From Cristatella mucedo (Eukaryota; Bryozoa; Phylactolaemata; Cristatellidae), in contig WPIO01000001.1 in the NCBI GenBank assembly GCA_009760855.2, positions 12,717,501 through 12,781,500 of the forward strand: 64,000 bases of DNA. Direction: 5' to 3'. The notes under the pieces are model-generated. The model worked only from the letters and a program-made list of their open reading frames with translations. It ran no database searches and had not been told where the DNA came from. Below are positions 1-13,906 of this stretch, piece by piece; the first letter of the stretch is position 1, and the number at the start of each line of letters is the position of its first letter. A program made the position numbers and the translations under genes.

Positions 1-599
1 TGCTGCTTCTAGACTGCAATTCGCTAGGGTTGAAGCTTACTCGTGGGGGATGACTCGGGAGGGGTTGACCCAGGTGCCGGCACCGAGCTCTGCTAGCATG
101 CGTGGGGAGGGGGGTGCACGCCGAGTAATACAGTTATCTGGGGTCCAACAAGGAAGGATAGCACTATGTAACGACCTTTACTTCATATTTTTTCTGGGTA
201 GTAAGCATGATGTTACCACTGCTTATGACTCAAAAGTATAGAAAACGGCTGTTACTCCCAACCTACTTTGCTTTTGTGAACTGGACAAGGATGCATTCAA
301 AACCTTTCCACAGCATTGCAATGTAGCTATGGCATTAAGTCTGGTGTTAAATAAAAAAAAATTAATATTTATGTATAAAATGTAGCTTTTGAAGGTTATC
401 ACCTTAATGACTCATATTTTAATCCTTCTTGAGTTGTCAAAAACGTAAAATTGTTCAGTATTTGATATGCCAATCTTAATTAAGGATCACTTGACAAAGT
501 CGTTGAGGCATGGTATTGTGCAGCTGATCTAGGCATTAATACATAGCAGTTATTAAGACCTTCCTTATTGAAAATTTCTAGAAATATAAACATTATAAA

Positions 600-1290
600 T
601 ACAAGAGCTGAATGCCCACTAGTTAGCTCAGTTTAGTTCCAGCTTCCTAAGGGGATGCATGATGCATGGATTTTCCTGGGATGCTGTCAAAAAGCTGTAG
701 GCATCCAGCATTTTGCTACGTCTGCTGCCAATGTATCTAGAAGGGGCCTTAAAATAACTCCCTAGAAGCATCTCTTCGGTACCCATCTGTTCTGGCTCAC
801 TCGATGAATCTATAAGAGAATTGCAACAGCATGAAGACCTTGCTGGATGCTTTGAGGAATACCGAGTTGAGCTGCCAGGGTAATTGGGAATCATCTACTT
901 GGTGGTATCTGCTATCTCTTCCTTTGGGACGGCAGTGACCAGCATGCTCAAAACCAATGCCTGAACTGAACCCAGCAGACCGACCGAGTTATCTGTGGGG
1001 AGTGAGCAACAGTTTCAAGTGGAATCCACCAGCGGACTCCTGCAAGGTGCTTATACCACTATTACACATCAAATGGGGCCCTATGAAGCAATTTTTCAAA
1101 GCTATAGATAAGCAACCTGCAGTCTTTGTGTATATTAAATCTTGGAGGAATTTTCAGAGCTTCTGAGCCATCTTGCCATTTTTGCTGCTGCTCTCGATAG
1201 CAGTTGATATTGCATAATAAAGTTGCAGACTTTGCCAAAAACATTTGGATTTCTAGCTTGGGTTTTCTCCATCCACTTGTCTCAGCAGCC
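600..1290 (+). mobile_element. Relic of an unnamed multi-copy protein family, copy 1
   Basis: Broken coding remnant treated as a fossil. Translated pieces correspond to those at 24.2-25.1 kb on the other strand: a MKTLLDALR-type segment, a LLGG..YLFLWDGSD-type segment and KVLIPLLHIKWGPMKQFFKA. From memory these match large repetitive uncharacterised proteins in arthropod and cnidarian gene sets, in which a LGLQGGYTKFCCFLCLWDSR block precedes a KVLLPPLHIKLGLMKNFVKA block. The element class is unknown to me. It is old and clearly not functional. Confidence 0.55.
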
Positions 1291-1756
1291 ACGTCTCATC
1301 GCTTATTACAGAAGCGGTTCTTGCAATAATTTAATATGTAGTATGTTTTTAGTTTAGGGGTATACGAACAACAGTGAGGCCCTAAGCACATTACCTGATA
1401 TGTGGAAGTGGCAGCTGCTGAGGATGTGTCATCGTGGTTTTGTTTTTACATTAGGCATGTAGCATCACATTAACTTGTCCTTGGAAGCAAATTTTGCTAC
1501 CATATATTGTGTGACTAATGGAGAAGGTCAATACCTGAACCGCTTTGAGGAATATTGACGAAGGTTTGAGGTTATTTATTAGCAGAATGTTTTGTTAATA
1601 GCCAGCAAGGATGTCATGGATCTTTGTTCTGAGATGAACTTGTTGCGAGATATATGTGATTTCAAAGATGGATACATTTTTAATCAGTGGCCAGCAAATG
1701 AATCATGATTGATTTATATACCTGTGCAATATACATTATTTACACAAAGTGTAAAT

Positions 1757-1816
1757 ACACAGACACACACACACATACATACATATATATATGTATGTGT
1801 GCGCGTGCATGCATGC

Positions 1817-1874
<58 letters not shown>
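1757..1874. repeat. (AC)n/(AT)n/(TG)n microsatellite
   Basis: An ACAC run, a short AT-rich block and about 26 TG units in succession. Open frames across it are artefacts. Confidence 0.97.
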
Positions 1875-1875
<1 letters not shown>

Positions 1876-3821
1876 CATATACACAGGTCGTGCTAGCCTA
1901 TGCCCGTGCACTAAATGCTCCAACTTTGCTTTGGATGGCTGTACTAGGATCTCTTGTACTAGAGCAATCCGTTCAACCTGATGATGCTCTTTGCAGCCTA
2001 TGGCAGTAGTGGCAGGAACACGCCTTTCCCTGCCGATGCATAAGTGTACCCGACTGGTTTACAGCTTTGTTGCCACGATGTCGATGGTGCTGCTTGGCTG
2101 GGGAGGTGATGGAAAATAGAGGTGATACTAACGGTGCGAGCACAGTAGGGACTTCGTCTCACAGCATATCGACAGCCCGGAATGCAGCTACAGACGAGAG
2201 GCTAATGGATGGGCTAGAGACCTCCATTTTCCTCTGGCCTTACTGTAAATACTGGGCCATCAGAAACCTCGAGAGGCCGACATGCATGCAGTAGGCAGTT
2301 TACAGCTAGGAGAGTACAGCTGGTCGCATCCTTCTAATCGGCTTGCCCTTTTTCTACTACTCGGACGATGTGGTAGCTGGTGATTGAAGAACTAAGGAGT
2401 GGCTTGCAGGAGAAGTAGCCAGTTGGGGCTGGGCAAGTTGGGTGGAGGCTGGCTGGTGGGGGGAGAAGACTTTGCTGCTGCTTCAAACCGAGCTCAAGCA
2501 TCTACCAGCTAATAGCAGTGCAGCAGCGCAAGTCCAGTTGTATGACGAAAATTATGAGAATCCAGTAGGTGAGTTACCACAGCTACTGCAATGCTAATCA
2601 ACATCTCTATCTCGGCAGCCCTGACGAGCCCGAGCAATAGCCAAGAGTCTACACCTGGACACTGCATGTGAGTGATTAACAACCGTGGTGGCCGGATCAT
2701 CCGGCATGCCTATCCGGAATTACCGTATTGTTCAGTCCAGTCAGCAGCACTAGGTCAACTTCATAAAAGGCATCGACTCCCTACAGGAAAAGACCAGCTG
2801 CAGCTGAAGGCGAGTGAGCAAGAACAAAAGAAGTTAGCTAGAAAAAGTTTGTTAATGAGCTTAGGTTGAAGTGGCTCAAAGATAATCTTCTTTCTTAGGC
2901 AGGACGTGCCGGGACACACTTCACTTTTCATTCGCAGCTAGTCCCTGTCGTACTAGGGTCTCCGTGGTGCTCTCTCCGGCCTTTGATGCCAAATGCCTTG
3001 AGCGCACATGCTCTCTCTGCACATATAATCTTACGTATTCAGCAGTGATTAAAAAGAATCACGCTCGTGTGTCATCTCGCTGGTGCTTTGGCAGCAGGAG
3101 TAATTCTTGGTTTGTTTGACTGATTACTGCTTGAGGAGGCAGATCTGAGCAAACCTGTCGAGAAGCATCGCTAGCCGAAAGCTGCTCATACGGAAAGGTG
3201 GCTGGTACTAAAAGGTTAAACTGATACGTAAAATGCCGGGACAGAACAAAGACGGCCTGCAAGAGCAGGCCGTCCTAATAAAATGCTTCAGATCAGGTTT
3301 GTCTGGCAAGTTCATGCTACCCGTGCGTCCCTTCTCCATTACCCAGCCACCTCCCTTGAGAGGGCCACCAAGCTTGCTGCTTTCTTCTTGAGAATGAATG
3401 AAGCCAAGCTGCTGTGCCCGACCCTCATTAATCTATTTTTGCCTAATTGCTCAAGGAGAGGAGAGGAGAGGCCCGGGGCTTTCGATTTCGGAGGTTTAGT
3501 GAGCTGGCTGCTGCTACTTGCAGAGCCAATAGCAGCAGCCAGCTCTGGGCAGCTCTGGGCACAGATGGGATCGCACCTTCCGACGACGCCCAAGCGGCAA
3601 AGGCGCTTTCAATAAGCTTTCGATCTAGGCAATGCCGTTGCTGGTGTGACAGATGCTACCACCGTTACACCAAAGCAGAGCAGTAACTTCGGCCTAGCGG
3701 GTGAGCTAGTTTTTTTGGCCGGCGTGACACCGTTTAGTTTGCGAAAATCTGAACCAAGCTGCAGTGCAGGCTCACGAATTGCATTTAGCACACTTTTTGA
3801 CTAAATAAGGATCATTTGCAC

Positions 3822-3995
3822 TGGTTTGCCCCCCCCCAGTGGCTAAGGTGCTCGAATTCAATGTCTGAGGTCAAGGTGAAAGCATTTAGTAACCGAGGTC
3901 ATGGGCTCGAGCCCCGTGGCATATGTGAAGCCTCGCCCCCGAATAAAGATTCTGTCATCTTAGGGCGCTATAAAACGAATTAAATTTATTTTATT
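3822..3995 (+). mobile_element. SINE, L2-tailed family, diverged copy
   Basis: The tRNA-like head has an A box-like GTGGCTAAGGTGCTCG and a B box-like GGGCTCGAGCCCC, then GTGGCATATGTGAAG. The 3' part, AATAAAGATTCTGTCATC and GGGCGCTATAAA, is a decayed form of the hairpin tail seen in the 60105-60248 copy. Confidence 0.75.
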
Positions 3996-6043
3996 TGTTT
4001 ATCAGGCGTCAAACTTGGCTTGTTTTTGTTCGACTTGCGAACGTTCTGTTTCCCACGCTAGTCCACCTGCCAAATTTTGCCGACAAAACACATGTGGTAG
4101 GAAGCTTGGTTGTCGGGTGACACCCCCAGATGATTTAATGGGCATGAACAGCTTATAAGCAAAAGTCGCAGATCGTTGAGCTTGTTTAAAGGGAAAACCG
4201 CATCGCACTCTTGCTACTCATTTCTTGATACGGTTGTATACAAGTATTAAGTGATGTGCCAGCTCTAATGTAACGTGTGTCCCGATCAGCTGATAACATT
4301 TTAGTTCAAAAGACCTCGGAGTGGAATTTTGGGTCACGATATAGTGTTTATGCTGAACCAAGAGACTGGACTCAGAATGCAGGAACGATACATTGACGTG
4401 AGAACAAAGGAAGACTGCCTGGCAGAGCCCACAATTGCCATTTGGGCAAGTACCCGTGGGCAAACATTGCCAAAGCACACCGGCCCAGCAGACTTAGCAT
4501 CAGAAAAAAAGACAGAACCCACAAGTCCGATGGTTGCTGGCAGCAAAAGAACCCACGGCCAGCGAGGATTTCGAAGACCACGAAAAGCACGAGGTGCCAA
4601 CAGAACTTCGGTGACTAGTAAAGTATTTTTGTCGATAAAGCTACGGATAGCACAGAGTGAAGGTCAACGCATGTAGAGATGGTGGCATACAAGAAGGTAT
4701 GCCAAGCCCAGCACATAGGAACATTGGCAGAGCAAGGTTAAATCATACTGGCTGAGCCAAAGCAGTTTCGCGAGAAATGTAAGCTGAGTGCAAAAAACGA
4801 GCCAAGGAATAGGACCTATAAGTGACACTGGAAACCAAACTGATGTCAATGTAACCGGTGCTTCTGGAGGCGACGATGAGATGAGCGAGCTTTGTCGTTA
4901 TGATGGCTGGTGTGGATACGAGCATCGTAAGTATAAACTTGGATCACAGATTTGAGAGTGCTTGGATTGCCATGCTTAGAACTGAAGCGTATTATTGGCT
5001 GCATTGTATGAGCCCCCAACCTTCAATGAATACTGACGTTTCGAAGACAACAAATGCCAGTAACAATGGCAGTATAGTGATTTGTGTTGGTGCAACTGAT
5101 AATGCAATAACATTGGAGATTGAAGTACATTTCAGTTTACTGTCGGAGGGAAATTATTGTCGCGATATCAATTTCCGAGTTTCCGGTCCTGAGGCAGACC
5201 AAATCGGGCAACCAATCGGCATCCTCCAATTTATCGTCGCTCCTCTAAGGAGAGTGCGTGTGAATTTCGTGCACAATGTTGATTCTATCTCTGAGTGACT
5301 CATGTCATAGGCTAAACCTCGAGGACAAGCATGCTGTTTAGCTTTAGGGAAAGTGAAAGATATGCAGGTGACTTGGTTACAGCCTGTAGCCGTTATGGGG
5401 TTAAGCTAGGTAGTTAGCCATGGGCTGCACTGCAGCTCCGTTATGTCTATTTGCGTTGAGGTTAAGATGAACATAGGCAGGGCCTTGATTTGGGAATCAG
5501 TAAAGAGCATGCAAAGCAAGCAGTTTTATGAAAGGGACAAGGAGAGGATAGAAAGCGATCGAGCAGTTGTTGCTCAACCTTCTTCTTGACAATCTTTTGG
5601 TAAGAATCAGAGTTGGGCCCTGTGGCATGTAAATCTAGCATTTTAGAACGGGGCATTTCGATAATTTAGGAAGCACCTACCTGGCATTAGTTTGCCCCAC
5701 TGCAACAATTGGCCGCCCAGAGCTACCAGTTTAGCATCACGGCTTTGCAAGCGAGCTTCTAAGTATATTGCTTATGATACTCTAGCAAATCAATTTGCAT
5801 ATCGAAATCGCCAGTCGGAGCAGACGATTCTTGAGACATCTGAACGAGTTGCGATAATATTGGTTCAGCACGGAAAGCTCGGTTGCTAGAGTGTCCATTT
5901 GCAGCTAGAGAACGGCAGCCGTGCATGTGAAAGCTCATTACTAATTCACTCTAGAATCACGGATACAGATTGTGCAAGCAAAAAATGGGCCAGAACCAAA
6001 GCTATTAACACCTCTTGCAGTTTCTGGCCAAACGAATATGCGT

Positions 6044-6155
6044 CCATTGTCTTAGCTCAGAGGGAAGTCACTCGCTCACACTTCAAGACCCTAGGTTTGG
6101 GCTCGAATCGCAAAGCAGGCAATCCTTTATTGCTAGACGCTAATGAAAATGAGGT
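6044..6155 (+). mobile_element. SINE, hairpin family, 5' part
   Basis: A tRNA-like head (CTTAGCTCAGAGGGAAG, then GGGCTCGAATC) is followed by a short GGCAATCCTTTATTGC hairpin. This is the same arrangement as at 10462 and 59051, more diverged and shorter. Confidence 0.6.
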
Positions 6156-8146
6156 CAGAAGGCCAACCGAGCACTAGTGCACCAGGGCTGCCGGGATCAG
6201 AGAGTAAAAGTATAACTCCTGATGCAAGATCGCTGATCCCGTGGGTACAACATCTTAGGTAGAGCATAGGAGTCAAGCGATGCATAACTGCGGCTGCTCG
6301 CTTCTTCGAAGTTTTAATTGTGCTTTTGTGCGAATCATCCTGGAAAAGGTTTTAGTTGGTTCACCACGACCTTGCTTTATTCACTCAAACTGCCGAATAT
6401 CAGACCATATGTTGGACTACCATTCCTCCAACGGACATCAAATGTTTCAGTTCGAGTCCACATAAGTCGAACCAATCTCAGCACTTCACGAGTTTACATT
6501 GACTTCAGCACCTACAGTATTCATAGCCAGGGGCGACCCTTTAGAGAAGAGAACATACAACGTTTCCCTTGTGAGGTAATTTTTTCCGGACATGACAAGG
6601 TCAGAAAACTAGGAGATGGTCCTTGGTCAGTTTGAGCTGCCCTCAGCAATGCACCAGAGCACCACACATTCTATTCTCGGTTTCCTTTATGAATACCAAA
6701 AAAAAATCTGCCAGCAAAGGCAGGAGGTGAGACGTGAGGCGTAGGGGCAGCAGGCAGTGCCTGGTTTCCTTTCAATTGACAGGAAAGGGTGTGTGTTGCA
6801 CCCGACATACCCTCTTCCAGCCTTTCTGAAAATTGGCTGCCTCACACGAGGTACTCAGTCTGGTCTCCTCCCTGGATCAATCCTGGCTACACTGCGTGGA
6901 TATCTCACAATTTTGCCAGGTGGCAGCACTCGGCACGTTGTATTTAAGCTGCCGAGCCGGGCTCAGTGGAAGGGATAAGAGAGGTTGTGACCTGGCATTT
7001 ATTGCCCAGCTGCTCGGATTTATTTCGGATGGTGGGAGCATTATTGTCAGGTTGAAACAGTACAGTGCTACAGAGCAAGGAACTCCTGCTAAAGTCTTGT
7101 CGGATGCTCTGGGATGGTAAACGCCTGGCATTCTATAGAAAACCATTGCTCTTTAGGCTCAGCAGCTGTGACCTCCAGGCTCCCGGCAAGTGTATGGCAA
7201 TGTTAATGAGGCAATACGACCGATACTATCGATTGGGAGAGGATTCGTTGGGAGGTTACGGCAGAAGCTGTAGCCACATTGATGGAATATTGATAATAAG
7301 CTCGGAGACTCTCGAACAGCAGCAGATTCAGAGCAAGCCCACAGTGACAGCAAGAGCCCTGCACAGCTATTGAGCATTTAGGAAGCCTGACTTGCCAGTC
7401 CTTTATCGCACAATGTAGTGGCAATTTCCCACAGCTACTCCAATAAGTCAGCCAGTGCACGATTGTGCCGAATACACCGGCCAGCTTGCAGATAGCAAAA
7501 CGGTATTGCTTTCGGATGGCAAACGGAAGATTTTGCAAATGACAGGGGTTGTTCTTTCTTGAGGTAAAGGTTGCACGTGATTAGCCACACAAGTTCCACA
7601 ACTTCGGAGACGGCGAGGCCAGCAACTCGCCGTGAGGATGGCACACCAAAGAAAAGGGAGGTGCGTGTGGAAAGGAACAGTGCTGGTAATGGTCCATGCT
7701 CACTACCTAGCTGAAGTCTTGCACAGCGAGTCTCCCACGAGTGAGAGGTCTTGCATCCCCTGAAAGACATTTCTACATCGCAGAATCTTCCGAACGACAT
7801 TCAGGCAGCACGTTAGGGATCCTTTTGCCAGCTGCCCAAAGCTCTAGTGTTGCCAAACCTTCCTATGAGCACCAACTACTGACCTGGGGCCAACCAAAAA
7901 TAGTGCTTATGAGCAGGCGCTGCTTCTATATACAGACTAGCAGGTGCTGCTTTTGCATTCAGGCCGTGAGCAGACGTGACTCACGTAGCATCAGTTTTAT
8001 TTGGGAAGGCTATGACGTTGATGCCCGGTAAAGCTATTAATTGCCTTTGCCTAGGCAGACTTATAAGTTGTGCATGTAAGGAACAGCTGGAATGGGTCAC
8101 CTTGGGCTGAACTTACACTCAGGCACACACAAAGCCTCAGTTTGAC

Positions 8147-8340
8147 TGCTGCTTCTGTGGCTGTAAATTCGTTTGGTTTCGAAGAGGGTTTCTACGATGC
8201 CAGGCATGGTAAAGTTATGCTAAGTATGTACAAATATTTATTAACAGCCTGCAGACAAACACATTTGCTGTTGGCATTTAAGCATTTAGAGTGAGGTCGT
8301 CCCACCACGATTCTTTACGACCAAAACAACCTCCCCTGTC
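8147..8340. repeat. Interspersed repeat shared with 56515-56710
   Basis: About 190 bases align with 56515-56710 at moderate identity, with shared blocks TGTAAATTCGTT, GATGCCAG and CAAACACA in the same order. The minus-strand translation of both copies contains an R(N/T)TNL-(Q/H)PQ-like motif, so this may be the end of a transposon coding region. Family not identified. Confidence 0.5.
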
Positions 8341-8699
8341 TTGCGCCCAGAATAGAGGCCACCAGCTTCGGCATAGTCTCTTCTGCTGTGACACATTCCA
8401 CCGAGTCTGAGTTTTACTGAAAAGGTCGGCCACTTGTCAGACCGAACACCCGGCCTCAGCTATCTGTCGATATCGCTTCATAGTCGTTTTATACCGGTTC
8501 AGATCAGGCGACTGGCTGAGCTCCTGCGCCAGGAGCAAGCAAGGATTCCCTAGCAAGTACTTCACCTGTATAAGCGACAGTACACTGGTTTAGTTCTAGT
8601 GTAGCCTACACAATATGCCATGCCTAGCACAGCAATTTCTGCTAGGCAGATTTTGGAGGCCCGACCTACCAGGTTTATCGTATTAATTACGATGTTGCA

Positions 8700-9300
8700 C
8701 CGGTTCACTTTTGATTACTTCCTACACTCCATCGGGAATCAATATGACCATTTTCTGTACAGCTCTGGCTGTCATATTGTGCTAAAACTTTCTTAATCTG
8801 TGGAAAAACTCTTTTAAGAGTTAGGGAGGGCAAGCCGTTGGTTCTTCTTATTCGCCTGTCAGCGCCATCACAGAAGTACTCGATGGGATTGAAGTCTGAC
8901 CATTGGCTGGGCCACTTCTCCATCTGCTCGCCAGATTTGAGACCTGCACACCAGATTTGAGAAACTGCCGATCTCACAACCCGCAGAGTGCTTATAATTG
9001 TAGTCTTGTTGCCAGACAAAGTTTCACCTTGTAGGTCGTTTGCATAAGGGATTCCATTAGCCTGGCAGATCTAGATATGTACTGGTTCACGAGAGATCTA
9101 ATTCACGATGCCTTTAATTGCAGGCCATCTCTCGGTTCTTATAGCTTTCATCTCGCTTGCTAAGCAGCTTGCCATTGGGGAAGGTAGGATACTGCTCCGA
9201 GCTTTCCATTGTTGCTCTAAGCAAGCTCTGAGACAGGATGTGAACCAGTTGCTGGCTTGAACCCCTGGCAGTGTGTTGCCACAGTTGCACATGTGTGTGC
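8700..9300 (-). mobile_element. Tc1/mariner-like transposase relic
   Basis: The minus-strand open frame at 8705-9019 contains MEKWPSQWSDFNPIEYFCD and RRIRRTNGLPSLTLKRV, the third catalytic region of Tc1-type DDE transposases (typically WPAQSPDLNPIEHLWD and RR). The Glu of NPIE is kept. Upstream catalytic regions are not readable and no terminal repeats were found, so this is a decayed 3' fragment. Confidence 0.75.
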
Positions 9301-10017
9301 TACCACGACGGACATTAAAAGGCCAAGCGACTCATGTCTAGTTTAAAAAATGACATAGTTCCTACAAGAAACTGCCCGTGTCTAGCATACATGACTGGAA
9401 TAACCTGCCATGTCTCACTCAGCACAGCCTGTTCGAGTATATTTTTTATGCTGCCGAACAGAAAATCGGTGATATCGGTTTATTACCGGTATGCTATAAC
9501 TTGTTAGAGTGAGTGTTCACCTGAGTCCATGATACAGATTCAGCTAAGCCCGAGATATCAATGCGATCAATAAGAATGCTGAGACAAGCCATGCCCCATT
9601 CAAGATAGCAGACCACAATATCGTAGGAGCAGTTGCAGAGGATCGCTGCACTCTTTGCAGTCCGTTCTTGCTCCCGGATTAAGCACTCGTGGCTGCTTCA
9701 ACCGGACAAAACCTAACCTCTTTGCTTTCCCAGTAGCATCTTGAGAGCGACGAATTGTCTAATTAGGGAAAGGCTTTCAGAAAGGCTTGCCGCACATTAA
9801 TATAACCAATGCACTAATTGTGCCTATTAGTGACCTGGCAGGGCAGCCAATCGTTTTCTTGTTAAATATGTCAAGCCAGCTTCTCACTCCAGCATTGAGA
9901 CTGCTGATGATGGTGCAGCCGTAGGCAGAAGAGAGGCTTCACGGGCAGCAAATTGCATCTGATCGAGTGTAGCAAAACCTCCAGCTTTTGCAGGTTTCAT
10001 GGCATAGTCGTGGTTGC

Positions 10018-10230
<213 letters not shown>

Positions 10231-10461
10231 ATCTCTCATGGTCTCGGCCGAAATCCATGCATTACACGGAGCCCCACACGGCTGGCTCACCATCGGACTG
10301 CAATGTGCATGGATAAGGAATGGGAGTAGAGACTTATCGGCTGCCCAATCTATTAACTCTGTCAGACATCCTTAATTACAGATGCCGGCTTTAGCAGTGT
10401 ATGCGCAGATATATTCCGAGCTCGGGAAATTGTTCTGCACTAGCTTGCCTTCGTTGGGTCT

Positions 10462-10620
10462 GCCGTGACAGCCCAGGAGGTAAGTTTCTCGCTCTGCACG
10501 ACCGTGATCGTGGGTTCGAATCCTGCAGTGGGCGATCCTTTATCGCCCACTGCACGTGGTGGTGATAGCTGTTAAGGCTCTTCTGCCGCTAGACAATTGA
10601 GGATGCTAAATTAGCTAATA
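10462..10620 (+). mobile_element. SINE, hairpin family
   Basis: The B box-like GTGGGTTCGAATCCTGC is followed by a perfect hairpin GTGGGCGAT-CCTTT-ATCGCCCAC-type sequence (here AGTGGGCGATCCTTTATCG, then CCCACT). GGTGGTGATAGCTGTTAAGG and CTCTTCTGCCGCTA follow. At least five relatives occur in this window. Confidence 0.8.
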
Positions 10621-10976
10621 GCATTATTATGTTGCCCGATGAGCTCCGAAATAGAACGAAGCAGCAAATAGGAGGAGCAGCCAGCATTCGGTGAGTTATC
10701 TTGGCTCCTGCTACCCTTGGAGGGCGTTGCATATTCCATCGGCTGTTTGCAGAGGCTCTCTCTCTCTCTCATCGGTAGCTAATTCAAAAAGCAACCGGCC
10801 AGCAAGAGGATGCAATACAACGCAGCACCAAGTAAAGATGCCCAGCAATGCAGATGCAGCTGTAGCTGCCAGCTTTTCGCCATACCAAGTGCGTGCACAC
10901 AAGAGCTTAGCAGGCCATGCCAAACTGCATGCAGCCACAATGTGGCGAAAAGCTGAATGCCTTCGTGCTCAGCATA

Positions 10977-11056
10977 CAACATCCTGTAGTACATACATGT
11001 AGTACATACAACATCCTGTAGTACATACATGTAGTACATACAACATCCTGTAGTAA
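10977..11056. repeat. 32-bp tandem repeat, about 2.5 copies
   Basis: The unit contains ACAACATCCTGTAGTACATA followed by CATGTAGTACAT. Copies are almost identical, and the unit itself is partly palindromic (GTACATACATGTAGTAC). Confidence 0.95.
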
Positions 11057-11370
11057 GAAAGCCAGGCCGACCCGAACCAGAGTCTCAAGCAAATGCTGGC
11101 TACTCACACTGACCGTAAAAACTACTACCGATCGCACTTTCAGGCCGGACAAACATGCAAAGTCGGGAGGGGTGGGGGATAACTAAGGCAGTCAGAGTCA
11201 GGTACTCAAGCCCACGGGCCGTACTCGATGCCCTAGACCTAGTTGGTTGTCATGGATACGCCTCCTAATATGAAGCTACTCTGCTGTCTAAACGCGCTAG
11301 CTGTGGAGCTGCTTTTCGAACCTACCCGGTCGCACTCGATAGGATTAAGAGGTCATATGTCAGGATCTCC

Positions 11371-11487
<117 letters not shown>

Positions 11488-12579
11488 CGATATCTGAAAG
11501 GTTGGTGCTAGGTTTGCCCGACTGGTCCTAGTTTCTTGCAGAGCCGCCGAACACGTCTTGGCCGGAGATGGTGTTGTAGATGACAGGCAACATTCAGGTT
11601 CACTTCCAGCTTGCTGATGAGCCGGGGAATATTTTGGATCAATATTTGGGGAGCGAGGAGTTGGATGAGATTGTCATGGAAGAAGGCAACATTTCACTTG
11701 AATAAAAAATATTTCAAATATTTTAAGCCATTTAAAATTAATTTTAAATGCCAACAATGGCCCCCTAAATACAAAACTAAAGACTACCCAGCGTTTGGTC
11801 TTAGCTAGTTAGCTACCGCAGTGGTTCTGTACACGTGTTCACGGCCCTTTAAAACGACACACAATCGGTAAAGAAGGATTTTCTTACACCCATGGACCGG
11901 TACCCGATCAGAAACAGTAGACAGGTGTGGCCTACGGTGGTCACAGCCTTCGAGGACGAACCATGAGCCATGAGCCCCAGTGACCGGTGGATCAATTGGA
12001 TATGGATATTTGAGAGCTATATCTGCACGAGAGGCATCGAGGATGCTGTTAAGATAATATATAGCCTTATTACCACACTTTGCTGGCAACAGTGTGTTTG
12101 ACCTGCGATATGCCAAAACTTCAACATTGATACAGTCTTCGACTAAACCGAAACCGTCAGCACGCTATTGTGCTTTTCAACCCCATTGGTCAGGCTGAGA
12201 TTACTGGCAAGCTGTGCTCCACAGGCACACGGCCTGCCTTTCAGGCCTGCCTACAGCCAACGATGCTGAATGGCCTATTGGCCTTGCAAGTTGTACCGGC
12301 TTGGCACCTGCAGCTGTACAGTTGTTGCGTGCAGTTGACTTGTTGAGTTGTCTGCAGGCTGCCAACTGCATTGAACAACCACCAGCCCGCAGAAAGCCCG
12401 TTTGTACTACCAGCCTTCGGCCTGTCGTTCATGTCTGATTGCAGGCCCAGCAGTCATAGCAACGTGCAGCCGGCTGTCCTTTCTTCCTCCTGCCCTCCGA
12501 AACTACAGGCTAACGAAATGCAGCTCCGATTGGCTTGCAGTCTTGAATCCATACCATACCAAAAATCTTCGATCATCCG

Positions 12580-12620
12580 CGTGTGTGTGTGTGTGTGTGT
12601 GCGCACGTGTGTGTGTGTTT
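12580..12620. repeat. (GT)n microsatellite
   Basis: Short GT run interrupted by GCGCAC. Confidence 0.9.
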
Positions 12621-12819
12621 CCGATTGAGTCTGTATTCCAACTTGGATCAATGACCAGAGAGGCAAAGGTGGAGCCTTGTATGTCTCATATAGAAGCAGA
12701 CTTGAGGCTTGCATTTCAATGATGTTCCCAAAAATTTTATCCTGCCTGCTGGCAGCTTACATGCGATTTTGGAATTCAATTAGCAAATGGATTTTTTGGA
12801 TGAACTATGCTGATTCTGC

Positions 12820-13018
<199 letters not shown>

Positions 13019-13662
13019 GAGTAAGATGAACGGCTGCACGACCTTTTGCTCCATTGTACAATTTTCCACTGTGCACATTTAACAAAACGTAGAGGGTTGT
13101 TGTGCAGTTGATGCGCCCTTATAGCTTGCGTGAATAGCTTAACAGAAGGGTAGGGAGGTCGTGTAGCTGATGCAGCCTTTATCGCTAGAGTGAATTGTTC
13201 GCTGCAGTGCACATCCTGCTGTGCATTCACACCGGACTCTCTTCCGGGTTGGCAGCTTGAGCAGTACAGACCTCAGGGGTTATCTCCGGTGTCTGTTCTT
13301 GTCCACTCACTGTGCCTATTGCACCATCCTGCATGCTCTCCCTCTATTCATACGCTCGATAAGTGGATTGAAGTTCACTCTCATGGACGGCGGGGAGACC
13401 TAAAGCATCGATGCAAAAGCGCGCTGCTCTATCTGCATTTGTAAAAAGGCAGATGCACTGGCACAGAAGAGCATGCACCTAGAAAACAGACCGCGCGGCA
13501 AGGAAAGTGTAGCAGGTTCAAATGCACGCAAGTGTCGGCATGATGCTTTCGGTAATGACCAGTGTGTCAGTGATCTTGGAATCCACACGGACCTAATCTT
13601 TTGCTGACACCTAACGGAGCCAACTCGAACGAGACTAATAAATAGCAAATACCCGGCTTCTT

Positions 13663-13698
13663 CTCTGTCTGTCTGTCTCACTCTCCCCCTCTCTCTCT

Positions 13699-13734
<36 letters not shown>

Positions 13735-13751
13735 TTCTCTCACTCTCTCTG
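13663..13751. repeat. (CTGT)n/(CT)n microsatellite
   Basis: A short CTGT run, then a CT tract with CAC interruptions. Confidence 0.95.
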
Positions 13752-13867
13752 GCTTGTACACATGTGAGTACATAAATACATGTATTCATTCCACTAGCGC
13801 ATGCGCACACCCATACTCCCACGTGCTGTGAACACCTGCACATTCATACAGACATCAAGTGTGCATA

Positions 13868-13906
13868 TAAATAAATAAATAAATAAATACATATATATAT
13901 ATATAA
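13868..13906. repeat. (AAAT)n/(AT)n microsatellite
   Basis: About five AAAT units followed by an AT run. Confidence 0.9.
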
